Source: Epiperipatus broadwayi
Taxonomy: Eukaryota; Onychophora; Udeonychophora; Euonychophora; Peripatidae
Length of the DNA: 64,000 bases
NCBI GenBank assembly: GCA_028023455.1
Contig: JAQFVV010006216.1
Span: forward strand, 2,866,877 to 2,930,876
Direction: 5' to 3'
The translations under genes were made by a program, and so were the position numbers. Shown here in pieces: positions 51,601-56,960 of the stretch. How positions within the stretch are numbered: the first letter of the stretch is position 1; each line of letters begins with the position of its first letter. The notes beneath the pieces are model-generated. The model saw only the letters and a program-made list of their open reading frames with translations, did no database searches and was not told the origin of the DNA.

Positions 51601-54278
51601 AGTTTAGATGGAAAGGCAGCAGAGATGGTGATGAATTTAGGACATAGGGCAAAAGTAAAACTACTATTATTTTGTAATAAGATGGCACAGAATAGAGATT
51701 TTCTGGGTAGTTGGAGTAATACAAGAGTAAGGCTACTATTTAAAGGAAAGGGTAAAGATCATAGAAATTTAAACAATTATAGATCGATAGCGGTAACATC
51801 AGTTTTATATAAAGTTTTCTCCTATATGTTGGCTGGAAGAGTTGCAAAATGGATGGAAGAAAATATAGTGGAAGAAATGCAAGGTGGTTTTCGATCGGAT
51901 AGGCGTATAGGAGATAGTTTATTCGTAAATACACAACTTATGGATATAAGTAGGAGTACAGATGGACAGTTATATATGGTTTTTATAGACATAGAAAAGG
52001 CGTATGATAAAGTAAATAGAAATAGATTATGGGAAAGTTTAGCAAAATTGGGAATGGATAGAGCTTTAGTGGATATTATTAAGAAATTATATGAAAATAA
52101 TTACAAATATCTATCAATCAGGGAATATAGAATCAGTTAAAGTTAAAAATGGGGTCAGATTAAGACAAGATAGCACTGTCACCTATTTTGTTTTTGTTGT
52201 ATTTGAGAGAAATGGAGAAAGAGGGGTAGAGATATACCATTAATAGGTAGCAAGGGAGTATATATATAGTTGGATCTTTTATTTGCAGATGATGTCTTTT
52301 TGTATGCAGAAAGAAAGGAAGATATGGAAGTTATGCTGAGGACATGCACAAGGGTGGGTAAAGAGATGGGGGTTAAATTTAGTGAAGAAAAATCAAAAGT
52401 AATGATGATTAATACTGGGGAAAGAGAAGACAAAGAATTTTTATTGAGGGATATAAAGTTAAGTGTGGTGAATCGATATAATTTTTTGGGAATCATCTAA
52501 AGTAATCAGAAAAATTGCTTGGACGAAAATTGATAAATGAAGCAAAGAAAAAAAAGGGATTGATAAAGAAATTAACAGTGTTTTATGATGTAATTAGAAT
52601 TGTATAGAAGAGAGTAGAAGTAACAGGGTCAACATATAGTAACAATGCATTATGTGCTAGTAACATAGAATTAGATTACTTAGAAAAAGTACAAAGAGAA
52701 GTAGAAAGACAGTATTAGATGCAGATGGGTGGACGGCAAAGGAGGCAATGCAAGGAGAAAAGGGATGGTCAGGTTTTTATATGAGAGATACAAAAAACAA
52801 AATGAAAACGTTTGGTAGATTGCAGTTTATGGACAATAAAAGAATAGCCAAAATAGTATATAATAGGGTTATAAATAAAAGGCAGGCAACAAGATAGGTG
52901 AGAAAGGTAATGAGCATGCAGATTTGGATAAAGAATTTATTTCAGTATACTTGTACAAAAGTTGGAATAATTGTGTTAGGAGAATTGTTGAGTGTTGTAG
53001 TGGTAACGAATGGGATAAAGAATAGATGCATAAATAAAAAATAGGGAGTTAGAGAACTAGTATGGAGATTAAAAGAGTTTAAATATATATATAGAAGCAA
53101 ATAGAATATTGGGTGTGTTAATTTATGATAATAGCAAGAAAAGTAGTTTACTGTTTAAAGCATGAACGGGATCTTTACCAACAAGGGAATATACACATAA
53201 ATGGAAAAATGTAGGTGATTAAGTCTACAAGTGTGTAAGGAAGGCATAGAAAATATTAGGCATTTGTTAATTGAATGTAAATGCCCCAAAGCAGAAAGGA
53301 TACAAACAATTAAGTTGTGGAAGAATATAAGGAAAGTGATTATACAAAACGTGGGTTTTTGGTTTTTATGCTGGGTTTGGGAAAAGGGGGAGGGGATTTA
53401 GATAAAAAGGCCATGGAGTTGATAAAGTTTTGTCGTGGAAAATGAAATGGAGCAGGATATGGGAAAACTTAAGATGGAGAATTGAAAGGGGAAGATACAC
53501 AGGTTTCTCTGGGCAGAGTTGCTGAGATTCCTGACTCCATATAAGCAGAAGTCACAGTGCATAACATCACATCACTGCTTTAGTAACTTGTGAAAACATG
53601 AGATAGTGATCATGTGATGTTTAGTGATATATTTCACAATCAACAATGAACACTGATGATCTAAAGTTCAAGTTTAGAATGAAATCACTATTAGAAAAAT
53701 TTTAAAAGTGCTTTTTGAGACAGATAAAAGGGAAATAAATTTATATCTACTGTTAGGGAATAAAATACGTAAGGAAAAAAAATAAAAAAGCCTCACACAT
53801 CTGGTAGTTAACTGAATCTATTATTTGAATAGTCCTCAAATCGAAGTAAAAGATCTTTACCATGAAATGTTTTGTTTTTTACTTTATAAATTTAAATGCC
53901 AGCCAAAACAACAACTTAAGATTCTTGACTGATACAAATTACCAGAAAGCAACTGATATAAAATTAGTTGTTTTCAGCCTTGAAAAGTAAAGGCATTGCT
54001 GAATATTGCTAGTTAGATCCTTGTGAGAAGTCCGCCAATTCACATCAGTTCACTATTATTCTTATAGCATCATCGAAAGAAAACATTGTCTACAAGATTC
54101 CTGTTTAACTGTTATTGTAAGCTCTTAAAATGATTTAAACAAACTATTATTTGATCTCAATAAAAGGGCTCAATATAATAAAAATCGAGATATTTTATGT
54201 TGAACTCATTTTCAAAAATAAAAAATATTATTTGCTACTTACCATAAATGTTGGAATAGACTTAATTATGGATAACAT
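9563..54278 (-). CDS. SPCS1: Signal peptidase complex subunit 1 (whole spliced gene)
   Basis: Non-catalytic 12-kDa subunit of the endoplasmic reticulum signal peptidase complex (yeast Spc1, fly Spase12), which trims signal peptides from secretory proteins. Joining 54278-54243, 29692-29633, 9856-9770 and 9679-9563 on minus gives 300 bases, 99 residues plus stop; human SPCS1 is 102. Order: start MLSIIKSIPTFM; amphipathic DFSGQRKAEKIFQ; first membrane segment about residues 26-43; QQFSQTVYILGAG; second membrane segment about 48-64; conserved LTLPPWPMFRR; charged tail ending in lysines. Both termini should face the cytosol. All introns are phase 0 with GTAAGT donors. Introns are 24,550, 19,776 and 90 bases. 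Recognised from family memory; the reading frame is intact throughout, so I judge it functional. Confidence 0.93.
9770..9856 (-). CDS. SPCS1: SPCS1 exon 3 (membrane segments)
   Basis: Encodes 29 residues starting IVGFIWGYICQQFSQ and ending FVLSSI. It covers the end of the first membrane segment, the short lumenal loop QQFSQT and most of the second membrane segment. The acceptor is AATATTGTAG and the donor GTAAGT. Only 90 bases separate it from exon 4. Confidence 0.93.
9857..11639. other. SPCS1 intron 2, 3' part, no element recognised
   Basis: Very AT-rich intron sequence. Short stretches around 11140-11340 look faintly like decayed coding DNA, but I could not assign a family. Confidence 0.4.
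11675..11708 (-). ncRNA. Hammerhead-like ribozyme core, PLE-1 minus end
   Basis: On minus the order is CTGATGA, A, GATTG, loop CAGGA, CAGTC, GAAAC, TGTTAG. GATTG and CAGTC pair (one G-U) as stem II between CTGATGA and GAAA. One extra A sits between CTGATGA and stem II compared with the textbook core. Stems I and III are not convincing by eye. Hammerhead motifs are known in PLE terminal repeats. Confidence 0.45.
12110..12319 (-). mobile_element. 210-bp short element nested in PLE-1 tail
   Basis: This segment is absent from the matching part of the plus PLE-1 copy (near 18000-18020) and is flanked by CTTCTTCCT on both sides (12101-12109 and 12320-12328). Its sequence matches the outer ends of PLE-2 (49524-49640 and about 51270-51361), including the hairpin block GGCTAAGTGCTTTCAAGG. 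It is best read as a very short, non-coding derivative of PLE-2. Confidence 0.72.
12869..15125 (+). mobile_element. Penelope-like element PLE-1, plus copy, 5' part
   Basis: Lysine-rich, very AT-rich coding remnants. The 5' part (13116-13755) is basic and coil-like. The reverse transcriptase appears at 13840-13960 as YGALKIYKEGIPLRPVING, matching the PLE fingers motif. RYVNDYVLIF lies near 14356, so the usual catalytic YxDD reads YVND. FTVEREDNKLSYLDILLKK lies near 14450. The GIY-YIG endonuclease follows at 14990-15110 (YKIECTSCKNN, then KYVGETK). Stops break every domain. The copy is cut at 15125 by an insertion and resumes at 17701. Confidence 0.78.
15126..17700. mobile_element. 2.6-kb insertion of unknown type within PLE-1
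   Basis: The PLE-1 sequence stops at TTCTAT (15125) and resumes with AGAAACAGGACATA at about 17704, as shown by comparison with the uninterrupted minus copy at 12610-12650. CTAT is present on both sides, so the target duplication may be 4 bp. The left end starts TGTAAGG; the right end is CTGTTATA. I saw no terminal inverted repeat and no coding region. It could be a decayed LTR or other non-autonomous element. Confidence 0.5.
17701..18490 (+). mobile_element. Penelope-like element PLE-1, plus copy, 3' part
   Basis: Continuation of the plus copy after the insertion: the end of the endonuclease, an AT-rich tail and the hammerhead-like core (18413-18447). It is the reverse complement of 11640-12640 apart from the 210-bp nested element there. 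Confidence 0.72.
18413..18447 (+). ncRNA. Hammerhead-like ribozyme core, PLE-1 plus end
   Basis: The order is TTGATGA, A, GACTG, loop CAGGA, CAGTC, GAAAA, TGTTAG. Stem II (GACTG/CAGTC) is fully Watson-Crick, while the minus copy has a G-U pair at the same place. The first core base is T instead of C. Confidence 0.4.
18491..19539. other. SPCS1 intron 2, no gene recognised
   Basis: AT-rich. An open stretch at 18596-18793 (65 residues) resembles nothing I recognise and is probably chance or transposon debris. Confidence 0.4.
19540..20121. mobile_element. Short element with 103-bp direct repeats (TRIM-like)
   Basis: Nearly identical blocks at 19540-19642 and 20020-20121 (both contain AGACTTTCACACCATCCACC and AACACATATATGCCGAAAAG) flank about 380 bp without coding capacity. 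A miniature LTR retroelement or a partial tandem duplication are both possible. The interior is less AT-rich than its surroundings. Confidence 0.5.
20122..20807. other. SPCS1 intron 2, no feature seen
   Basis: AT-rich sequence with no recognisable gene or repeat. Confidence 0.45.
21490..21512. repeat. Short telomere-like CCCTAA block
   Basis: Reads ACTAACCCTAAACCTAACCC, then TAC: about three imperfect CCCTAA units, inside the terminal-inverted-repeat element. Too short to call an interstitial telomere. Confidence 0.5.
21541..21830. repeat. Three tandem repeats of 97-99 bp
   Basis: Units start with ATTAAG at 21541, 21640 and 21737. Each contains CATCGCTAAATAGACAT or a close variant, GAGTAGCAGCTTT and CAAAAACAGCGATTTAAAAA. 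They lie inside the 1.2-kb terminal-inverted-repeat element. Confidence 0.9.
22006..23575. other. SPCS1 intron 2 with a decayed LINE-monomer fragment
   Basis: Mostly unassigned. About 22960-23060 matches (on minus) the monomer family found at 35745-36745 and 46250-47640, sharing ATATAGAACTGAACCCAGTT-like and GGTGTTCTTAGTTTTTCA-like blocks. No gene seen. Confidence 0.45.
23576..24105 (-). mobile_element. PLE-3 3' fragment, minus copy (PLE-3c)
   Basis: On minus this carries the endonuclease C-terminus (RRKFKEAPHMTMGNNP near 24010-24070), then the tail with a tRNA-like module (23803-23890) and the terminal CCTGAAGGTTTGTGA block at its 3' end. It meets a plus-oriented PLE-3 fragment at about 24105. 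Confidence 0.7.
23803..23890 (-). repeat. tRNA-like module in PLE-3c tail
   Basis: Best-preserved copy. On minus: ATGGCTCAGTTGGTTAGATC, then GGTCCAGGTTCAATTCCCAT. A and B boxes fit an RNA polymerase III internal promoter. The acceptor and anticodon stems are not tRNA-like. Confidence 0.6.
24106..24279 (+). mobile_element. PLE-3 3' fragment, plus copy, left part (PLE-3d)
   Basis: Plus-oriented end of the PLE-3 endonuclease (about 24150-24240, including a GCTGCTCACATGACAATGGC block), interrupted by the Merlin-like transposon. It continues at 26588. Confidence 0.7.
24280..26579. mobile_element. Merlin-like DNA transposon, internally deleted
   Basis: Ends are inverted repeats: GGTTGTCATCTGATCCTTCG at 24280 and the same read on minus from 26579, both continuing TGTCAGCC. 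An 8-bp target duplication GAAATCAC flanks it (24272-24279 and 26580-26587), and removing the element restores the PLE-3 tail. GG-starting ends with an 8-bp duplication fit the Merlin (IS1016-like) superfamily. The only coding remnant is a 69-codon N-terminus (24814-25023). About 25040-26460 is a degenerate array of short units containing CAATCAAATGTAAA and TTATTTAAA. Alternatives are hAT or P, which have the same duplication length. Confidence 0.75.
24814..25023 (+). pseudogene. Truncated transposase N-terminus (ISXO2/Merlin type?)
   Basis: The 69-residue frame contains FLQQKNILLKEKRCLCGECM followed about 15 residues later by SRSCR. This spacing recalls the N-terminal zinc-ribbon block of ISXO2-like (Merlin) transposases, where CxxC follows a short FLQ..G.L helix. 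The catalytic domain is missing because the frame stops at 25021-25023. Context supports this reading: it starts about 530 bp inside a transposon with Merlin-like ends. It may be inherited by the non-autonomous copy rather than used. Confidence 0.5.
26588..26930 (+). mobile_element. PLE-3 3' fragment, plus copy, right part (PLE-3d)
   Basis: Continuation of the PLE-3 tail after the Merlin-like insertion, with the tRNA-like A box (ATGGCTCAGTTGGTTAGAGC at about 26681) and the terminal GATGATGGAAATAGTCC block near 26902. The module's B box is partly deleted. Confidence 0.7.
26911..28999. repeat. 360-bp satellite with one orientation switch
   Basis: From about 27935 to 28999, three units repeat with an exact 360-bp period (for example GCTTAAATTTGATATATTTA at 27935, 28295 and 28655). 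Left of about 27934 the same unit lies in reverse complement (one full copy at about 27575-27934), preceded by two direct 374-bp repeats (starting 26911 and 27285) that combine part of the inverted unit with other sequence. The whole is a head-to-head array able to fold back. No coding region. It lies in SPCS1 intron 2. Confidence 0.88.
29136..29600. repeat. Tandem duplication, 237-bp period
   Basis: GTCTAGAATAAATTTTG begins at 29136 and again at 29373. The second copy is nearly identical after a small deletion near 29400. The array ends about 30 bases from SPCS1 exon 2, in the donor-side end of intron 2. Confidence 0.9.
29633..29692 (-). CDS. SPCS1: SPCS1 exon 2
   Basis: Sixty bases encoding DFSGQRKAEKIFQTIIILFA. 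The acceptor is AATATTAG and the donor GTAAGT. It joins exon 1 after its final methionine and exon 3 before IVGF, both in phase 0. DF/DY-x-GQ-x-x-AE is the conserved cytosolic start of SPCS1. Confidence 0.93.
29693..32155. other. SPCS1 intron 1, 3' part, with small repeats
   Basis: No host gene recognised. It holds two similar blocks at about 30318-30400 and 30426-30505 (ACATATATATAGATTTATTA, then TCGCA in the first) and a 57-bp tandem duplication at 30661-30774. About 31480-32155 is less AT-rich and may be the 3' end, including LTR remains, of the minus-strand Gypsy element to the right. A purine-rich GAACGGGAAG (on minus, near 32165) could be its polypurine tract, but LTR edges could not be fixed. 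Confidence 0.4.
30661..30774. repeat. 57-bp tandem duplication
   Basis: ACTATAGACTAGAGAGATTT begins at 30661 and at 30718. The two units are identical by eye, so this is recent. The period is a multiple of three, and a minus-strand frame crosses it, but no gene is supported. Confidence 0.92.
32156..34960 (-). mobile_element. Ty3/Gypsy retrotransposon pol remnant
   Basis: Minus-strand pol with domains in order. Protease C-terminus near 34880-34940 (LIGSDFLNRYRCALDFRIG). Reverse transcriptase 34140-34840 (CLDVRQLNRATVLDRNIPPP, FSTFDVTASYWQI). Reverse transcriptase end and RNase H 33567-34016 (FVVQMDSSGYVLGGG). Integrase zinc binding 32914-33279 (H-x4-H, then CESCQRTK). Integrase core 32428-32853 (SDHGTPF, NPQSNP). 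The catalytic loop at 34171-34182 reads YIGD rather than YIDD. Frameshifts separate most domains, one at a C run near 33706. Gag and the 5' LTR are missing. It lies in SPCS1 intron 1. Confidence 0.85.
34961..35744. other. SPCS1 intron 1, no feature seen
   Basis: AT-rich. A minus-strand open stretch at 35231-35512 looks like chance. Confidence 0.45.
35745..36745. repeat. LINE-associated monomers (about 400-450 bp)
   Basis: Degenerate units recur, each carrying CACTGAGTGG(C/A)ACTACTG (near 35833, 36280 and 36676) followed by a GTGATCATGTGATGTTTAGTGG-like block. The same family fills 46250-47640 between two LINEs, but here no LINE ORF1 follows. Confidence 0.75.
35752..35873. repeat. Near-perfect 41-bp inverted repeat
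   Basis: Arms 35752-35792 and 35833-35873 are reverse complements with one mismatch, separated by 40 bp. The arm carries CTCCATACAGTAGTGCCACT. It marks the left edge of the monomer array and would form a strong hairpin. Confidence 0.92.
36746..37900 (+). pseudogene. Non-LTR reverse transcriptase remnant
   Basis: Broken translation shows reverse transcriptase motifs in order: EDMVFVTRKMQ near 36800; a GIKQG-like block near 36990-37020; YANDCAIFANSKG near 37190, in place of YADD; then ENVIQFNYLSNFISRKMDLD in 37340-37410, typical of the thumb region. Stops and frameshifts are numerous. It differs in sequence from the two LINEs at 42-53 kb and may be an RTE- or Jockey-like family. Confidence 0.6.
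37901..39511. other. SPCS1 intron 1, possible decayed coding DNA on minus
   Basis: AT-rich. On minus, about 39100-39511 continues the reading stretch of the palindrome arm (for example CALNLLTYLSGLWTFLKS near 39440-39500), suggesting an old coding segment of unknown family. No family was recognised. Confidence 0.35.
39512..39812. repeat. Large palindrome, arms about 145 bp
   Basis: The sequence right of 39660 is the reverse complement of that left of it, with scattered mismatches and small gaps. Both arms include GGCTTTTAATGTAT, GATATTTATATAGCTGTT-like and AAGAATTTATTTTCTGA blocks. The centre is CACC-AAATCA-GGTG. One arm is part of a coding-looking stretch (FDIYIAVVKNLFSEYYFMEK), so this looks like an inverted duplication. 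Confidence 0.85.
39813..42629. other. SPCS1 intron 1 with a less AT-rich island
   Basis: About 39820-40190 and 40660-41120 are clearly richer in G+C than the surroundings, with open stretches of 75-110 codons that match nothing I know. This may be the leader or LTR of a lost retroelement. The remainder is AT-rich and unassigned. Confidence 0.35.
41670..41689. repeat. Perfect stem-loop TGTAACG/CGTTACA
   Basis: TGTAACG, CTATTC, CGTTACA. Read on minus, it is followed by TGGGATTTGAACCCAGG, which looks like a tRNA T-arm complement or a primer-binding site. TGTAACG...CGTTACA is typical of Gypsy LTR ends, so this may be a collapsed LTR. Confidence 0.45.
42630..46270 (-). mobile_element. CR1/L2-like LINE (LINE-1A), decayed
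   Basis: Minus-strand non-LTR retrotransposon. The apurinic endonuclease start is at 45884-46080 (LNMQGGSTPEMW, VVETHLREEE). A basic linker lies at 45041-45307. Reverse transcriptase blocks follow: 44495-44713 (SWSNIRVRLLFKGKG), 44150-44193 (MGLRQGCPISPILF) and 43595-43975 (GIKFSEEKSNIMMVNTGERD). The C-terminal zinc-knuckle region is at 42818-43069 (CKLC...H...CKC). The catalytic FADD is lost where a T-rich run lies at about 44040-44056. A 73-bp internal duplication at 43561-43706 and frameshifts make it inactive. The 5' end abuts the monomer array. Its 3' end resembles that of the plus LINE at 53500. Confidence 0.82.
43561..43706. repeat. 73-bp tandem duplication inside LINE-1A
   Basis: ATCTAATACCCCTTTACTAA begins at 43561 and 43634 with the same downstream sequence. 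Because 73 is not a multiple of three it shifts the frame of the LINE reading. Confidence 0.92.
46250..47640. repeat. Tandem monomers between two divergent LINEs
   Basis: Degenerate units of about 400-500 bp share GGCTTGCAC(T/C)TGGTG-like and ACTGTATGGAG blocks (near 46385, 46575, 47015 and 47620). Some are inverted. The array joins the 5' ends of both LINEs. At its right edge the monomer's CCGTATGGAG supplies the ATG of ORF1 of the plus LINE. The position suggests a 5' untranslated promoter region built of monomers. Confidence 0.7.
47624..48260 (+). pseudogene. LINE-1B ORF1: coiled coil plus SGNH esterase
   Basis: Begins ATG at 47624 (MEIEEEVKDVEAKLKSLETK), a short coiled coil, with a stop at about 47737. 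Then comes a lipase/esterase-like domain: a RDSLIRK block near 47803, where the family has GDSL; NNLSEPSE near 47950, corresponding to the Asn block; and KDGLHIEQQ near 48190, the catalytic Asp-His block. Esterase ORF1 proteins are typical of CR1/L2-type LINEs. At least three stops or frameshifts break it. It lies directly downstream of the monomers and upstream of the endonuclease. Confidence 0.7.
49524..51361 (-). mobile_element. Penelope-like element PLE-2 inserted in LINE-1B
   Basis: A 14-bp target duplication TTAAAAGAAGGAAT flanks it (49510-49523 and 51362-51375), and removing it restores the LINE. The element is coded on minus. Reverse transcriptase: 50646-51059 (TLATIDVSELYGS, motif A; GWPVGLPMSG, motif B) and 50429-50611 (RYIDDIFIA, with YIDD at 50579-50590). 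Endonuclease: 49709-50002 (RIGPLSTRLSQH, then QHCASAGHDC and RKIKETFFI, the GIY-YIG C-terminal half). The outer ends are inverted copies of one sequence, on plus at 49524-49640 and on minus at about 51270-51361. A 79-bp duplication shifts the frame between motifs B and C. Confidence 0.87.
50592..50749. repeat. 79-bp tandem duplication inside PLE-2
   Basis: CTAGTGTATACGGATAGCAA begins at 50592 and 50671. The units differ by about one base. The duplication breaks the reverse transcriptase frame just before its YIDD motif. Confidence 0.93.
51466..52140 (+). pseudogene. LINE-1B reverse transcriptase, fingers to palm
   Basis: The longest open stretch in the window, 224 codons. Reverse transcriptase blocks in order: RVRLLFKGKG (about residue 86), NNYRSIAVTS (about 103), MQGGFRSDRR (about 138), and motif A FIDIEKAYDKVNRNRLW (about 172), with the first catalytic Asp present. 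It ends at a frameshift just before the block that should read G-R-QGC. The other catalytic Asp pair, FADD, is at 52282-52293 in another frame. Good preservation suggests LINE-1B is the younger of the two LINEs. Confidence 0.85.
53551..54242. other. SPCS1 intron 1, 5' end
   Basis: Holds one monomer-type block (GTGATCATGTGATGTTTAGTG near 53609). Otherwise unassigned AT-rich sequence up to the SPCS1 exon 1 donor. Confidence 0.45.
54243..54278 (-). CDS. SPCS1: SPCS1 exon 1 (start codon)
   Basis: Encodes MLSIIKSIPTFM and is followed on minus by GTAAGT. Human SPCS1 begins similarly (MLEHLSSLPTQM) before the conserved D-x-x-GQ block. The start was chosen because it gives the expected length and joins exon 2 in phase. 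A short exon such as this would be missed without the protein comparison. Confidence 0.88.
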
Positions 54279-54704
54279 TATGGAAAGAAAATTACAATAT
54301 TTATATCAAAATTTATTGCAACAATTTCCATACACGACTACAAACTAATTCTCATTTACATCTCGTGTTTATGATAAAATAAAAACCAACTTTTTTTTTC
54401 TTACGTTTCAAAAACCTTATAACAATTAATTATTCTTGACTTATTGTCAAAAATAAATAATTGAATTTAAAATAACGTTAGTATTATTTATTTTAAAAAT
54501 CAATTTTTGAAAGTTAGTAAACAACTAAAGATGGCGTTGTAATATTTTCTTCTTTCAATTTTTTTTAACGTTTTCAAAGTTTTAAGCATGTAACATAAAC
54601 ATCAGGGTGTTTTTTTTATTTCAGTTTCTAAATTATTCTTTTGCATTTAAAAAATATAAAATTGCTTATTTTTTTGACATCAACTCGCTTTTACTTTAAC
54701 AATA
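54279..54704. promoter_or_regulatory. Divergent promoter of SPCS1 and XRN1
   Basis: The 426 bp between the two start codons must hold both promoters and 5' untranslated regions. There is no obvious TATA box distinguishable from the AT background. AAAGATGGCG at 54527-54536 resembles a YY1/Pleiohomeotic site, common in housekeeping promoters. On plus its ATG opens only a three-codon frame. No CpG enrichment was seen. Confidence 0.65.
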
Positions 54705-54779
54705 ATGGGAGTGCCTAAATTTTATCGATGGATTAGCGAACGCTATCCGTGTTTAAGTGAAGTCGTACGGGAATATGAA
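54705..54779 (+). CDS. XRN1: XRN1 exon 1 (N-terminus of 5'-3' exoribonuclease 1)
   Basis: Twenty-five residues, MGVPKFYRWISERYPCLSEV then VREYE, followed by the donor GTAAGA. XRN1 (fly pacman) is the cytoplasmic 5'-3' exonuclease that degrades decapped mRNA with DCP2 and in RNA interference. MGVPKFYRWISERYP is the near-invariant start of the XRN1 nuclease domain. It separates XRN1 from nuclear XRN2, which starts MGVPAFFRWLSRKYP. The human exon boundary falls at the same residue from memory. The start context is good (A at -3, G at +4). The next exon should encode IPEFDNLYLDMNG-like sequence; none was found to 64000, so intron 1 exceeds 9.2 kb. Confidence 0.92.
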
Positions 54780-56359
54780 GTAAGAATGTTAACTTTTAGG
54801 CTAGATTAACGTTGTTATAAGTGTAACATTAAGTACTTATGAATTGTTTAATTTTAATTTTATGAAAAGTATTTATTTTGTTCAGTGATATAGTGTTTTA
54901 AAAACTTTGGTAAAACTATATCTCAAGTCACTTAAATTATCATTTTTGTATTTTATTTCGTCATCGTGTCAATGACAAAACTGTGAGCATGCTTACTATT
55001 TTTATTTTTAAAAATCATATATTGCTGTATGGATGTTTCAGCTTATTATTTGTAGTTTACATTGGCAATGTGTAGTTTTATTTAAAAATAAAAATTGGTA
55101 ATATTGTGCACAATGTTATAGTGTTATATATATTTATAAAATTAACTTAAGTATTTAACTTGTAAATATTAGCTGTTCTTGAAGGCTGATTGAAGTAATT
55201 AGGCTATAGAATAATACAACTAATCAATAATATTTGATCATTGTCCGTAGTAATTTGTCGACTTCTAAACATTTTCTTGCTCCGCATTGTTAACATGTGA
55301 TTAATAAATTTGATAATTTTTATTTTAGAAAAAAAAAAGTATCAAGATTTACCTCAAAATGTTGCTATCAGATTTTTTTTTTTATATAATAAAAAATTTA
55401 ATAGATTTGTATTGAAGTTCAAGAAATAAATTTTTGACTTTTATGTGCATCAAATAAAGAATAACAATAGATATTGTTTCATATAAAACCATCAAACCAG
55501 GTCTATGGAAGGAGCTAGTTCAGTAATTAAACTTGGTACCATTTGTAATATGTTCTAAAGACTGCATGAAACAATGTTCATTGTAACATTCCAACATACT
55601 TCTTTAATACTTTTCAAAATTATTGGGATTGAAGTAAATAGTTGTGATTAAAACTACTTTGATATAGATTTATTTTATATTTATAATAAATTCATCAATT
55701 GAAATCTTTCATTTCACTGATGCTAGGTAGTATAGATTTGAGCAAGTCATTCTTTAATAATGATTATTTACAAAAGCATTTTCACTATTGAACCATTATT
55801 AAAGATAATCATTTCTACGCAATATTTTTATTGCAATAAAGTTAAAGCAATTATTTTCAAACCTGTGAAAAAAAACACAATTCTTAAATCTTGTATAGAA
55901 TTTTCAGTGTAACTCAACATTTCAAAATATTTCGAGATAGCTATGGGCAAAGATATGAAGTAAAATATTTTACAAGAAAGTTTGCTTTTAGATAAGTTGG
56001 AAATGTTTAATAACTTTAATGTGCTACTGAAAAATCAAAAATTTTTCTTTTAAAATTTGGTTTATTTTTAAAATAACTATATAAAAATATCATTTTTAAA
56101 AATAAAAAAAAACTTATTTAATACACATCAATGTATTTATTCATTTCTCTGATTCGATCATGTAATTATGTTCATTACCGAGGTAATCTCTTATATGAAA
56201 TATATAAAAAAAACTCATGAAAAAAACAAGTATTTCTATACAAAATTAAATCAACATATAAAAAATTATATATTTAATGTAATAATTATTAATTATATTC
56301 CATTATACATTTGCCCATAAAATAAATTTATTCAGTTACCTATAAGGCAACATTTTTTT
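54780..56359. other. XRN1 intron 1, no feature seen
   Basis: AT-rich intron sequence with no coding exon matching XRN1 and no recognisable element. Confidence 0.5.
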
Positions 56360-56960
56360 GATTGCAGAATCATCTTATTCCTAATGCAAAATCTTATTAT
56401 ACTATTATTCAAAAACATTTTAACTCGGGTGATGATAATTTAGAGAATGAAATTAATATTATAAAGAATCTATTTGTAATAAATATCCTATAGATATAAT
56501 AATATTTAATTTAAAATAAATAATATTAATAAAAATGAAGATAGAGATAAAAAAAATATTTAATAGTGATTTTAAAATTAGTAAATTCGTTATAAAATAT
56601 ATAGAATAATCAAAATATTAAATTTGAAATATAAGCCCTATATTGAAATTAAAACAATTCATAAAAAATATTCAGATAAATTGTTAAATGACAATAATAA
56701 AAGTGATGAATCAGATCTGTTGAATTAAATATATTTGACTGAATGATTAAATTGTAAAAAAAGATATTAAGGCTATCTTTTATATGGAAAATACCAAAAA
56801 TTATAAATTAAAATGAAGCAACATTATAAAATATGAATGCTGATATAATTTTTTATTCTAAAGAAAAAAATCATTTTAATTATGGGACTAGAATGTTAGA
56901 ATCTTATCAATAAAGATTTGTGAAAGAACATTTGTATAGTATATAGAAGGTTTAAAAAAA
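56360..56960 (+). mobile_element. Decayed Penelope-like element (PLE-4) 3' part
   Basis: Fragments in PLE order: ENEINIIKNLFVIN near 56437 followed by a YPIDI block in another frame, matching the reverse transcriptase thumb; YKPYIEIKTIHKKYSDKLL near 56630; and HFNYGTRMLESYQ then RFVKEH near 56875-56930, matching the end of a GIY-YIG endonuclease. Heavily mutated. The relation to PLE-1 to PLE-3 is unclear. Confidence 0.5.

Larger units (their letters stand above)
47624..53550 (+). mobile_element. CR1/L2-like LINE (LINE-1B), split by PLE-2
   Basis: Same family as LINE-1A, opposite orientation. After ORF1: endonuclease at about 48460-49090 (IKIGYLNMQGG, VMETHLREEE, IGDMNRHIEE, NSDHNFFLIEM) with stops between. 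It lacks about 12 residues after MQGG compared with LINE-1A. A linker at 49160-49500 is interrupted at 49523 by PLE-2 and resumes at 51362. The reverse transcriptase is largely open at 51466-52140. FADD is intact at 52282-52293. The C-terminal cysteine/histidine knuckle lies near 53215-53290. The 3' end near 53550 resembles that of LINE-1A. Frameshifts after 52140 make it inactive. Confidence 0.83.

Noticed and set aside
56366-56460. Possible XRN1 exon 2 after a TTGATTGCAG acceptor
   Set aside because: The translation (HLIPNAKSYYTIIQKHF) does not match the expected IPEFDNLYLDMNG block and fits a decayed PLE better.
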